A stretch of DNA of 64,000 nucleotides from Anaerolineae bacterium (lineage in GTDB: Bacteria; Chloroflexota; Anaerolineae; Aggregatilineales; Phototrophicaceae), in the NCBI GenBank assembly GCA_022820125.1, contig JAJEGA010000052.1, forward strand, positions 1-64,000, read 5' to 3'. Position 1 is the stretch's first letter. Each line of letters starts with the position of its first letter. The position numbers and the translations under genes were made by a program. The notes beneath the pieces are model-generated. The model was not told the DNA's origin and did not search any database. It was given only the letters and a program-made list of their open reading frames with translations. Of this stretch, positions 8,328 through 16,853 are shown in pieces.

Positions 8328-11300
8328 CTAATTGCTAGGTTGAGAAAATCCAAGCGCCTTTACTTCCCGCCAAAAGCGCTCCATATTGCCTAGCTTGACT
8401 TCATCGTAGCCGCGGATGATATCGGGCAGCGCCACCAGCTTAACCACTCGCGCATAATTTTCGGCGCTCAAGTCTTCCAGCGTCTCAAAGACGAGCCGCC
8501 GATATTGAACGATCAGGTCGCGCTCGACGCGGCGCACGCGATCGTAGCCGAAGAAGTCGAAACGGGTTCCGCGCAGGAAACGCAGTTGACGCAGCCCGCG
8601 ATAAACGAGATCGAACCAGGCCCCGAGCTTGATCTTCCGCTTGAGTCCAAGCGCCTTCAGGATGGGCGGCTGCAGGTGATAATGCAGCTTCGCGCCCGCG
8701 CCGAATTGTTCCCGTATCGGCGCTCGCGCTTCCGGCTTCAGGCTCAAGCGCGCCACTTCGTATTCGTCTTTGTATGCCATCAGCTTGAAGAGATAACGAG
8801 CGAAGGCTTCGCTCAAGTCGTTCGCCTCGGGGCAGGCTCTTTGTTCCGCCGCGAATACGCGCTTCACATCGTTGATATAAGCGCGCGCGTAGGCTTCATT
8901 CTGGTAGGCGATCAATTCCGGCACGCGAATCTCAAGCAGCCGTTTTAGTTCACCGCTCGCGCCGACAGTATCGACCAGTCGCTGCGCTGCCGCTGTAAGC
9001 TCAGGCTTGGCCTTGGCCGCCTCCGCCCGCTCGAGCTTGAGGCTCTCCAGCCAGCTTGGGTAAGCCACCGCCAGCCGGCCCGCGCGAAAGGCATGTTGAT
9101 TGTCGCTGACCTTGACGCCGTTCAGTTCAATCGCGCGTTCGATAGCGAGGTCCGACATCGGCAGCGTACCGGCTTGATAGGCGGCGCCGATGACGATCAT
9201 ATTCGCCATCATGTGATCGTGAAACAGCGCCTCCGCCAAGCCGATGGCGTCGAAGAAGACGTTATCGCCGGCCAGCGTCTGGCGATTGATCAGCTCCAGC
9301 ACGTGATCCGCTTCGGGGTATTCGACCGTCGTATCGCGCACCATGGCGCCAGTCGGCACTTTGCTGGTGCTGACAATGGCGATGCTGCGCTGCGGATGGG
9401 CGCGGATCAGGTTTTTGCTCTCCGTCGCTGTCAGGGCATCAAAGACGAGGAAGGCATCGGCGGCGGCCGCGCCTATCTTGGGCGCGATATCAAGCGGCTC
9501 GGTGGTGATCTTCAAGTTGGAGACGACCGGACCGCCTTTCTGGCTCAGCCCGGTCTGATCCAGCGAGCGCACGTGAAAGCCATCCAGCGCCGCCGCCGTG
9601 CCCAGCACTTGATTCGAGGTGACCACGCCGGTGCCGCCGATGCCCATGAAGAGGATGTTGGCTGTTCCATTGACCCGGCGCTGCGGCTCGGCGATTTCGC
9701 GCTCGACGCGGAAGCTCGGCTTGGCTTCAGCGGTGGGGGTTTCCGCCGGCATCACAGTCATGAAAGCCGGGCAGTTGCCTTCAAGGCAGGTGTAATCTTT
9801 GTTGCAGGACGATTGATGGATCTGCGTTTTGCGCCCGAACTCGGTCTCTACGGGTTGCACGCTGAGGCAATTCGATACCGAGCCGCAATCGCCGCAGCCC
9901 TCGCAGACAGCTTCGTTTATGACGATGCGCAGCGCCGGGTCAGGCTCGTAGCCGCGCCGGCGTTTGCGCCGCAGATTGGCTGCGCATTCCTGATCGTAAA
10001 CCAGGGCGGTGACGCCGGGCGTATCGCGCAGAAGCCGCTGCGCTTCGTCCATACGGTCGCGCTCCCAGACTTCCGCCCCCGGCGCCCAGGACGCGTCGGG
10101 CGCGAACTTCTCCGGTTCCGCCGAGACGACAATCGTTTTCGCTACCCCTTCGGCATAAAGCAGATGCGTCAGTTCCGGCACGGGCATCAAGCCGTCAGCC
10201 GCTTGCCCGCCGGTCATCGCCACCGCCGAGTTATAGAGGATTTTGAAGGTCATGTTGGCGCCAGCGGCGGTCGCTTGTCGTATTGCCAGTGAACCGCTGT
10301 GGGCGAAGGTGCCATCGCCGATGTTCTGGAAGATGTGATCGATATCGGTGAAGGTTTCAGCGCCGACCCAATTGGCGCCCTCGCCGCCCATTTGCGTGAC
10401 GCCGGCGGTGTTGCGGTCCATCAGGATGGCCAGCGTATGGCAGCCGATGCCAGCAGCCGCCATCGAACCGTCCGGCACCTTGGTCGAGCGATTGTGCGGG
10501 CAGCCCGAGCAGAAGTAAGGCGAACGCGCGGCGATAGGAATCGTGCCCAAATCCGGCGCGCGGTTGATATCCCGCAGTCTGCGCTCCAATAACGGCGCCT
10601 CGACGCGCCCTTTCAGCCGCCGCGCCAGCACCCGCAGGATCTCATCGGCATCCAGCTCGTTATCGGCTTTGACCAGTTTGCGCCCCAGTTCGTCTTTCTT
10701 GCCGATGATGAGCGGATTGCGCCCGCTGCCGTAGAGCGCTTCCTTGCAAAAGATTTCGATAAAAGCGCGCTTCTCTTCGATGACTAGAATCTCTTGGAGA
10801 CCGGCGGCGAATTCGCGCAGGATATCGGGCTCAAGCGGGAAGATCATACCGAGCTTGAGCAGGCGGATGCCCGCTCGTTCCAGCGCCGCGTCATCCAAGC
10901 CCGCTTCCAGCAGCGCGCCGCGCAGGTCGTGCCAAGTCTTGCCGGCGGCGATGATGCCCAGCCAGGCATCGGCGGTGGGCACGGCGATCTCGTTGATGCG
11001 ATTCGCCCGCGCGAATGCCAGCGCCGCATCCAGCCGCGCGTCGTGAATCTCTTGCTCTTGCTGCAAGCTGTAAGGCGCCAGCAGATCCGGATTCTGCCGC
11101 GGGCGCCAAAGCTGACCGTTCAGCTTGAACTCGGGCGTGATGATATTGACGCGGTCCAAGCCCACTTCGACGCTGCTGTATTCATCGGCGACATCGGTGA
11201 CGATTTTGAAAGCCACCCAAAGCCCGCTGAAGCGCGACAGTGCGAAACCCAGCAGACCGAGATCAAGAATTTCCTGCGCGCTGCCTGGATACAGGATAGG

Positions 11301-11846
11301 CATCAGCGCATCGTAGAGAGCGACCTCCGAGTGCGAAGGGATGGTGGAGGACTTGCAAGAGGGGTCATCGCCTGCCAGCGCCAGCACGCCGCCATGCTCG
11401 CCGACGCCGGCCAGGTTGGCGTGCTTGAAGGCATCGCCGCTGCGGTCAACGCCGGGTCCTTTGCCGTACCAGATGCCGCAGACGCCGTCGTATTTGGGAC
11501 CGGGCAGCAGGTTAACCGTCTGGCTGCCCATGATGGCGGTGGCGGCCAACTCTTCGTTCACCGCTGGCACGAAGCGGATCTGATGCTCATCCAGCAATGC
11601 GGGGATGCGCTCCAGCACAAAATCGAGCGCGCCCAGAGGCGAGCCGCGATAGCCGGTGATCAGGCTCGCTGTGTTTAATCCGCGCAGTTTGTCCGCCCGG
11701 TGCTGATCCATCGGCAGCCGCGCCAGCGCTTGAATTCCGCTCATGATCACGGCGCCGCGGGCGGCTGTGTAGCGATCTTCCAGTGCGAATTCCGCCAGTT
11801 CAGGCGGTGAAGCCAGTGCTTCGGGCGCCGCTTGTTTTTCTAGCAT
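8328..11846 (-). CDS. Indolepyruvate:ferredoxin oxidoreductase, fused alpha/beta/gamma type
   Basis: This 1172-residue single-chain 2-oxoacid:ferredoxin oxidoreductase has the length usual for the bacterial fused IOR family. It decarboxylates aryl pyruvates or branched 2-oxoacids with thiamine pyrophosphate and passes electrons to Fe-S clusters. Visible in order are an N-terminal pyrimidine-binding-type domain (GYRGSPLGALD, residues about 65-75), CSGCPHNRST (about 443) opening the TPP domain, a ferredoxin-like cysteine cluster CEGCGDCGSVSNC (about 648) with CLEGNCPAF (about 686), and the gamma-type domain beginning FMGIGGTGVVTSNQ (about 730). A C-terminal region of about 250 residues typical of the fused form follows. 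It is a monocistronic gene on the minus strand. Its exact oxoacid is not certain. Confidence 0.92.
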   Translation of the reverse strand: MLEKQAAPEALASPPELAEFALEDRYTAARGAVIMSGIQALARLPMDQHRADKLRGLNTASLITGYRGSPLGALDFVLERIPALLDEHQIRFVPAVNEELAATAIMGSQTVNLLPGPKYDGVCGIWYGKGPGVDRSGDAFKHANLAGVGEHGGVLALAGDDPSCKSSTIPSHSEVALYDALMPILYPGSAQEILDLGLLGFALSRFSGLWVAFKIVTDVADEYSSVEVGLDRVNIITPEFKLNGQLWRPRQNPDLLAPYSLQQEQEIHDARLDAALAFARANRINEIAVPTADAWLGIIAAGKTWHDLRGALLEAGLDDAALERAGIRLLKLGMIFPLEPDILREFAAGLQEILVIEEKRAFIEIFCKEALYGSGRNPLIIGKKDELGRKLVKADNELDADEILRVLARRLKGRVEAPLLERRLRDINRAPDLGTIPIAARSPYFCSGCPHNRSTKVPDGSMAAAGIGCHTLAILMDRNTAGVTQMGGEGANWVGAETFTDIDHIFQNIGDGTFAHSGSLAIRQATAAGANMTFKILYNSAVAMTGGQAADGLMPVPELTHLLYAEGVAKTIVVSAEPEKFAPDASWAPGAEVWERDRMDEAQRLLRDTPGVTALVYDQECAANLRRKRRRGYEPDPALRIVINEAVCEGCGDCGSVSNCLSVQPVETEFGRKTQIHQSSCNKDYTCLEGNCPAFMTVMPAETPTAEAKPSFRVEREIAEPQRRVNGTANILFMGIGGTGVVTSNQVLGTAAALDGFHVRSLDQTGLSQKGGPVVSNLKITTEPLDIAPKIGAAAADAFLVFDALTATESKNLIRAHPQRSIAIVSTSKVPTGAMVRDTTVEYPEADHVLELINRQTLAGDNVFFDAIGLAEALFHDHMMANMIVIGAAYQAGTLPMSDLAIERAIELNGVKVSDNQHAFRAGRLAVAYPSWLESLKLERAEAAKAKPELTAAAQRLVDTVGASGELKRLLEIRVPELIAYQNEAYARAYINDVKRVFAAEQRACPEANDLSEAFARYLFKLMAYKDEYEVARLSLKPEARAPIREQFGAGAKLHYHLQPPILKALGLKRKIKLGAWFDLVYRGLRQLRFLRGTRFDFFGYDRVRRVERDLIVQYRRLVFETLEDLSAENYARVVKLVALPDIIRGYDEVKLGNMERFWREVKALGFSQPSN

Positions 11847-11953
11847 AGTTTTCCTGAGAGCCGCGGAGGGCGTCGATAGGGTTGCTTCCTTTATAACAGA
11901 TTACGCCGGTAATGGCATATTTGTTGGCGGAATGTCGCTCGCGCGAGTGCATT

Positions 11954-12025
11954 GTAGGGGCGATTTACTAAGTCGCCCGACGGCGCATCCTCGCAAATGC
12001 GGGCGAGCCACGGGCTCGCTCCTAC
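11954..12025. repeat. Paired palindromic repeat (two hairpins, outer arms inverted)
   Basis: GTAGGGGCGA opens a first hairpin (TTTACTAAG centre) and GGGCGAGCC / GGCTCGC opens the second, which closes with TCCTAC. The outer GTAGGGGCG and CGCTCCTAC ends are themselves inverted, so the whole 72 bp can fold as one cruciform-like unit. It lies in a 428-base gene-free stretch upstream of the oxidoreductase gene. Confidence 0.8.
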
Positions 12026-12103
12026 AAGGCTTGTCCGGTATTGACAGGATTTCGACAAAACATGCCGCCAATCGGCCAAGATCTGTTCGCATAAGCAACC
12101 GGT

Positions 12104-12184
12104 GTAGGGGCGACTTATTAAGTCGCCCGCTGAGTTGCTCCAAAAACGCGCTGTCAAGCGGGCGATCAGGTTGATCGCCCCTAC
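12104..12184. repeat. Paired palindromic repeat
   Basis: GTAGGGGCGACTT / AAGTCGCCC, then a 33-base spacer, then GGGCGATCA / TGATCGCCCCTAC. It is the second paired unit in the same intergenic stretch. A 12-base motif CTTGTCCGGTA and its reverse complement (TACCGGACAAG) also flank this region at about 12028 and 12237. Confidence 0.8.
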
Positions 12185-12274
12185 AGCCAGCAAGCAGACG
12201 GAAGAAAAATGCGCGTCTGACTCGTTTAACTCCAAGTACCGGACAAGCCTTACAAAATCGCGCTTGATTCGCAG

Positions 12275-12781
12275 TTAGATCGCCGTCAGCCAGGCGCTCG
12301 CCGCCAGGATTAGGAGGGCGAGCAGCGCGATTGCGATGGTGAGCCGCCGCTCGCGTCTTTGGTGGCGCCGCCACTCAGCGGCATCGCCGAGCCCGCGTTC
12401 CCGCAGCAGGCTGGCGCGCTCCAGCGCTGGCGCCACCACAAATTGCAGCAATAAGCCGCAGAGCGCCATCACGATGATCAGCACATGCTTAAGCAGCAGC
12501 GCTTGGCTCCAACGATTGCTGAAGCGCAGCAAGCCTTCGTAATTCGGGTCGGTGGACATCTGCAGCAGACCGGTGACGATAAGCGCCGCCAGCGCCGAAT
12601 TGCCCACGATTGTAAAGCGCTTTCGCAGGCGTCTCAGTAGTTGATAGAGGGCGGGCTGCTCGGCGAGGACCTGATTCAATTCCGGCACGACGAGGAAGGT
12701 GATGAGCAGAATGCCGCCGATCCAGATGACGGTGGCGGCGATGTGGATGAAGAGGCTGAGCGCCAGCGCGGCTTCCGACAT
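12275..12781 (-). CDS. CopD-like integral membrane protein
   Basis: About 168 residues with four hydrophobic helices. It opens with LFIHIAATVIWIGGILLITFLVVPEL, the His- and Trp-containing first helix typical of CopD-domain proteins, which are linked to copper handling or to heme-protein membrane partners. The remaining helices lie at about ALAALIVTGLLQM, LLLKHVLIIVMALCGLLLQF and a C-terminal ALLALLILAASAWL. The start at ATG 12781 is preceded by GGAG; the longer frame to 12826 has no ribosome-binding site. No copper genes are adjacent, so the metal role is only family-based. Confidence 0.7.
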   Translation of the reverse strand: MSEAALALSLFIHIAATVIWIGGILLITFLVVPELNQVLAEQPALYQLLRRLRKRFTIVGNSALAALIVTGLLQMSTDPNYEGLLRFSNRWSQALLLKHVLIIVMALCGLLLQFVVAPALERASLLRERGLGDAAEWRRHQRRERRLTIAIALLALLILAASAWLTAI

Positions 12782-12917
12782 GCAGCTCCCAATACAGCGA
12801 TAATTGGCGCTGCGTGGGCGAGCCACCGGCTCACCCCTAAAGAATTCGATTTTGATTATGTTTGCAGGGCTCAGCCGGTGGCTGACCCGTTGCTAGCGTT
12901 ACGAACGGTCCCTGACG

Positions 12918-13679
12918 TCAGTTTGCATCTGACTTTGGGGCAGCCTCCGCGCGCAGCCAGGCTTCGTACTCTTTCTGCGCCTCGTCGTTCAGCGGATAAT
13001 ACTTGTCGAGGCGTCCGCCTTCTTCCAGCTTGATGCGCGAAAAAACCTCCCATTCCGCTTTGGCGCTTGCGTTTTCGGCGGTCGATTTCGCCAGCGCGAG
13101 CGGCACGACCACCGCGCCGTCGTCATCAGCCACGATGATATCGCCGGGCACGATGAAGCAGCCGGCGCAAGCGATCGGAATATTGACTGCATGGGGGAAG
13201 ATATCGGTCTGCGTATGGAAGTTGGGCGTGACGCCGCGCAGCCACAAGCCCAGGTTGAGCGGCCGCACTTCGGGATAATCGCGGATGCAGCCGTCAATGA
13301 CGACGCCTTCGCCGCCCTGCGCCTGGAACGAGGTCAGCATCATCTCGCCGAAGACGCCGCTGCTCATGCTGCCCCTCGCATCGACGACAATGATATCGCC
13401 CGGCTGGCAAGCCATGATCGCGCGGCGATGCAATTCGCGTTCGGGGGCGGCGGCGTATTCATCGCCCCAATGGACGTCTTCGCGCTTGGGCATAAATTGC
13501 AGCGTCACCGCTTGCCCGCAAGCGACCGCGCCCGGGTTGAAGGGCTTCAAGCCGACGAGATGCGGATTGCGAATCCCCGCCTGTTTCGACAGCGCGCCGG
13601 CGATGGTCGCGGCGCCGATCGCGCGCAGGGCGTCAAGCGTCTCGCCGTCAATGCGTTCAAATTGCGGAAACTCTGCCAT
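12918..13679 (-). CDS. RraA-like / HMG-type aldolase family protein
   Basis: This 253-residue protein of the RraA/4-hydroxy-4-methyl-2-oxoglutarate aldolase family has the core segments GDIIVVDARG, FGEMMLTSFQAQGGEGVVIDG and CIRDYPEV. The R-D pair binds substrate and divalent metal in the aldolases. It is longer than RNase E regulator RraA (about 160 residues), which favours an aldolase or decarboxylase of a keto acid over RNase regulation. The surrounding sugar-acid genes agree with that. It is preceded by a palindrome-rich gap and is likely a single-gene unit. Confidence 0.82.
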   Translation of the reverse strand: MAEFPQFERIDGETLDALRAIGAATIAGALSKQAGIRNPHLVGLKPFNPGAVACGQAVTLQFMPKREDVHWGDEYAAAPERELHRRAIMACQPGDIIVVDARGSMSSGVFGEMMLTSFQAQGGEGVVIDGCIRDYPEVRPLNLGLWLRGVTPNFHTQTDIFPHAVNIPIACAGCFIVPGDIIVADDDGAVVVPLALAKSTAENASAKAEWEVFSRIKLEEGGRLDKYYPLNDEAQKEYEAWLRAEAAPKSDAN

Positions 13680-13897
13680 GTTGATCCTGCCGCCTTTGCG
13701 AAGCCAGTATGCTGCTGGCGATTATACCACCGGCCTCCGTTTCCTACGATGACGCTTGGCATACGGGAGAAATGAAAATGTTGGATATCGCCCCTCATCG
13801 AAAGTAACAGGGATTTGCTTCACCACAGCTGCTTGGCCGCATCAAATAGAACTCCCGCGCTCACACAAAATATCGAACCCGGTCCAATTCGCAATTT

Positions 13898-13972
13898 GTA
13901 GGGGCGTTTCGCTGAGACACCAGTCGAATAACATTCCATGTACAAGCGGGCGTTTCGACGAAACGCCCCTAC
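13898..13972. repeat. Paired palindromic repeat, GGGCGTTTC variant
   Basis: GTAGGGGCGTTTC...GAGAC, a spacer, then perfect arms GGGCGTTTC / GAAACGCCC with loop GAC and CTAC. The variable stem bases differ from other copies but remain complementary. Confidence 0.85.
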
Positions 13973-14079
13973 AGTTATCGCCGTAAGCAGTTTCAATAAG
14001 AAAGAGGACACCGAAGGAGCACAGAAGTAATTCCAAGTAAGTCATGCGAAAAAGGCGATGCTAATCTGATTCGAGATCT

Positions 14080-14148
14080 GTAGGGGCGAGACTTGTCTCG
14101 CCCACTATGTCGCCATTGTACATGTGGGCGACTCAAGAGTTGCCCTAC
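14080..14148. repeat. Paired palindromic repeat, GGGCGAGAC variant
   Basis: GTAGGGGCGAGAC / GTCTCGCCC, then GGGCGACTC / GAGTTGCCCTAC, which has one decayed base. The 656-base stretch 13680-14335 holds this unit, the preceding one and the YchF leader; I see no further gene there. Confidence 0.8.
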
Positions 14149-14335
14149 GACGTTCCTTCATTTTGTTGCATTACTTTATTGGACTTACTGAGAACACGGA
14201 GTTGATGTTTCAAGCTGGGCAAAGTTGCCATCACTGCCGCATTCAATCGGTCTGGCAACGCCGTTAGCGAGACCGTCGCATTTTCGCAGATTCTGTCGTA
14301 ACATATTTGGCGCATCAGTTGTTTGAGGATTAGGC

Positions 14336-15436
14336 ATGAGCTTGAGCATCGGCATCGTCGGCTTGCCCAATGTCGGCAAAAGCACACTATTCAACGCCTT
14401 GACGCGCGCCCAGAACGCGGTCGCCGCCAATTATCCCTTCAGCACGATCGAATCCAACCACGCCGTCGTGCCATTGCCCGACGAGCGCCTGACGCGCTTG
14501 CAATCCTGGGTCGGCGTCGACAATGCGATTCCGGCGCGGGTCGATTTTGTTGATTTGGCGGGTTTGGTCAAGGGCGCGCACAAGGGCGATGGCTTGGGCA
14601 ATCGCTTTCTGGGGCATATCCGGCATGTGGACGCCATCGCCCATGTGGTGCGCTGCTTTGATGACGAGAATGTCGCGCATGTCAACGAGAAGCCGCAGCC
14701 AGCCGATGACATCGGCATCATCAATACCGAGCTGGCGCTGGCGGACTTGCAGCAGTTGGAGCGCCTGCTGGAAAAGCTGGAGCGCGAGGTCAAAGGCGAC
14801 CGGGCGCTGCAGGGTCAGCTGGAAATGGCGCGGCGGGTGGAAGCCTTTGTCGGGGCGGGGAAGCCGCTGCGCGAATTTGATGGGCGCGATCATCCGGACT
14901 TCGCCGCCCTCGATTTCGAGCTGCGATTCCTGACCTCTAAGCCGCTTATCTATGTGGCCAATGTGGACGAGGATGGTTTGCAGCAGGGCAACCGCTATTT
15001 GGAATCCGCCAGAGAAATCGCGGCGGCGGAAGGGGCGCTGCTGATCACCATCTGCGCCGGGCTGGAGCAGGAGCTTTTGAGCTTGAGCGATGAAGAGCGC
15101 GCCGAGTACCTCAGCGTCTACGGTTTGGCTGGGGGCAGCATGGAAAGGCTGATTAGCGAAAGTTACCGTTTGCTCGGCTTGATCAGTTATTTCACTTTCA
15201 ACGAGAACGAGGCGCGCGCCTGGACGATAAGGCGCGGCTGGACGGCACCGCAGGCGGCTGGCGTTGTGCATACCGATATGGAGCGTGGCTTTATCCGCGC
15301 CGAAGTCATTCCCTTTGCCGTCTTTGGGCAGCATCAAGACCGCAACGCCATCAAAGCGGCTGGCTTGCTGCAAGTCGAGGGCCGCGATTATGTGGTGCAG
15401 GATGGCGATGTGATCTTGTTCTGCTTCAACGTTTGA
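14336..15436 (+). CDS. ychF: Ribosome-associated ATPase YchF/OLA1
   Basis: This 366-residue Obg-related P-loop ATPase has GLPNVGKST (residues 9-17) as the P-loop, DLAGLVKGAHKGDGLGN as the switch and G3 region, and ANVDED at the G4 position, where YchF carries a non-canonical motif explaining its ATP preference. The C-terminal TGS domain follows (FTFNENEARAWTIRRGWTAPQAAGVVHTDMERGFIRAEV). YchF binds ribosomes and acts in translation quality control and oxidative stress. The start has GAGGATTAGGC upstream. It is convergent with the M20 gene, 6 bases apart. Confidence 0.96.
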   Translation: MSLSIGIVGLPNVGKSTLFNALTRAQNAVAANYPFSTIESNHAVVPLPDERLTRLQSWVGVDNAIPARVDFVDLAGLVKGAHKGDGLGNRFLGHIRHVDAIAHVVRCFDDENVAHVNEKPQPADDIGIINTELALADLQQLERLLEKLEREVKGDRALQGQLEMARRVEAFVGAGKPLREFDGRDHPDFAALDFELRFLTSKPLIYVANVDEDGLQQGNRYLESAREIAAAEGALLITICAGLEQELLSLSDEERAEYLSVYGLAGGSMERLISESYRLLGLISYFTFNENEARAWTIRRGWTAPQAAGVVHTDMERGFIRAEVIPFAVFGQHQDRNAIKAAGLLQVEGRDYVVQDGDVILFCFNV

Positions 15437-15442
15437 ACGGAC

Positions 15443-16606
15443 CTACTGGCAGAAGTCGGCGATGAGGTCGATGTAGATGTCGCGGCAGCGCTCGACCGAC
15501 GCCAAATTAACCCACTCTTCAATCGCGTGAGCGCCGGCGCCGGCCGGTCCCAGCACCACCGCAGGGATGCCCGCCTCGCCGAATAGCGCCGAATCCATCC
15601 ACCAACTGCTGCCGATCAGCGACACAGCGCGACCGAGCCGCGCTTCGGCAATGCGCTTCAACTGCTGAACCAGCGCATGCGTCGGCTCGATATGGTAGGG
15701 GCTGCGGGCGAAGGTCGCCCGGACCCGCGCATTGAAGTCGGGGTCGGCGGCGGCGATTTCATCAAGAATGACTTGCGTCTCGGCTTTGATGCTCTCAAGC
15801 GTCTCGCCGGGGATGGTGCGCCGCTCGACTTGCAGCTGGCAATGCGCCGGGTACATCGAGATTTCTTCGCCGCCGCTGATCAGCGACGCGTGGAGCGAGC
15901 CGCTGCCGAGCAGAGCGTGCGTCCGGTTTGCGCGCATTGCCCGGTCGTGGGCGTCCAGCGCGACCAGGACTTTCCCCATCTTGGCGATGGCGTCGACCCC
16001 CAGATGCGGTCGCGAACCGTGGGCGGCGATGCCGACCGTTTCGATATCGACCCAGACAAAGCCGCGGTGGGCGATGCTGATATCGAGTTCGGTCGGCTCG
16101 GCAATGAGCACGGCGTCGCATTGCCAGCGTTCCCATTGCGCCACCAGGGCTTCGGTTCCGATGCTGCCGTATTCTTCATCGACGACGGCGCTGAGCATGA
16201 CATCGCCGCTTAGCGCCATTTCTTGCGCCGCCTTGACCGCCAGCATGCAGGCAGCCAGCCCGCTCTTCATATCGTAAGCGCCGCGTCCGTAGAGGCGGCC
16301 GTCTCGGATCAGGGGCTGGAAGGGCGCGTCCATATCGCTGACGCCGACGGTGTCGGTATGGGCGTTTAGCATCAGCGATTTGCCGCCGCCGCCGCGCGTA
16401 GACACAGCAGATCGCCCACGCGCGATCAGGATGACATTGGGGCGCTTGGGCGCTGCCTCCTGGACGTGGACTTCCAAGCCGGCGTCCCGCCCCCAGCCGG
16501 CGATGTAGTCGGCGATCTCGCCTTCGCCAGCGGCACCGGGAACGAGGTCGGGGTTGACCGAATTGATGGCGACGAGATCGGATATGAGCGTACTGAGTTC
16601 GGTCAT
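15443..16606 (-). CDS. M20-family metallo-deacylase (ArgE/DapE-like)
   Basis: This 387-residue M20 zinc hydrolase has LNAHTDTVGV (first zinc His), GRGAYDMKSGLAA (bridging Asp), VDEEYGSIGT (catalytic and zinc Glu), AEPTELDISIAHRGF and GAGAHAIEEWV (last zinc His). The dimerisation domain lies in the middle (VGIAAHGSRPHLGVDAI). It resembles acetylornithine deacetylase and succinyl-diaminopimelate desuccinylase, but no arginine or lysine biosynthesis gene is adjacent, so a peptidase or other amidohydrolase role is equally possible. The 247-base leader upstream shows nothing recognisable apart from several GCGCAAA-like words. Confidence 0.88.
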   Translation of the reverse strand: MTELSTLISDLVAINSVNPDLVPGAAGEGEIADYIAGWGRDAGLEVHVQEAAPKRPNVILIARGRSAVSTRGGGGKSLMLNAHTDTVGVSDMDAPFQPLIRDGRLYGRGAYDMKSGLAACMLAVKAAQEMALSGDVMLSAVVDEEYGSIGTEALVAQWERWQCDAVLIAEPTELDISIAHRGFVWVDIETVGIAAHGSRPHLGVDAIAKMGKVLVALDAHDRAMRANRTHALLGSGSLHASLISGGEEISMYPAHCQLQVERRTIPGETLESIKAETQVILDEIAAADPDFNARVRATFARSPYHIEPTHALVQQLKRIAEARLGRAVSLIGSSWWMDSALFGEAGIPAVVLGPAGAGAHAIEEWVNLASVERCRDIYIDLIADFCQ

Positions 16607-16853
16607 GGCATGGCTTTCATCGGCTGCGGATTAAACGCGATATTGGCGTGTTTGCGCGATTTGCGCCAATCGTTTTCGGTACTGCGCAAAGGGTCTATCG
16701 TTGTACTGGCGCGGGTTTCAAGCCGGAAAACCGCGGCATTTGCGTTTGCGCGGCAGAATGTTTTTTGCGCAAATAGACTATCCAAATGTTTTAGGTCGAA
16801 TCCGGGTCTTCCCCAGAATACAGCGCCGCTGAATCGTTTCGGCGACCAATTGC

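Noticed and set aside
9093..10292. 399-codon plus-strand frame across the oxidoreductase gene
   Set aside because: It lies wholly inside a well-supported gene on the other strand and has shadow-type composition.
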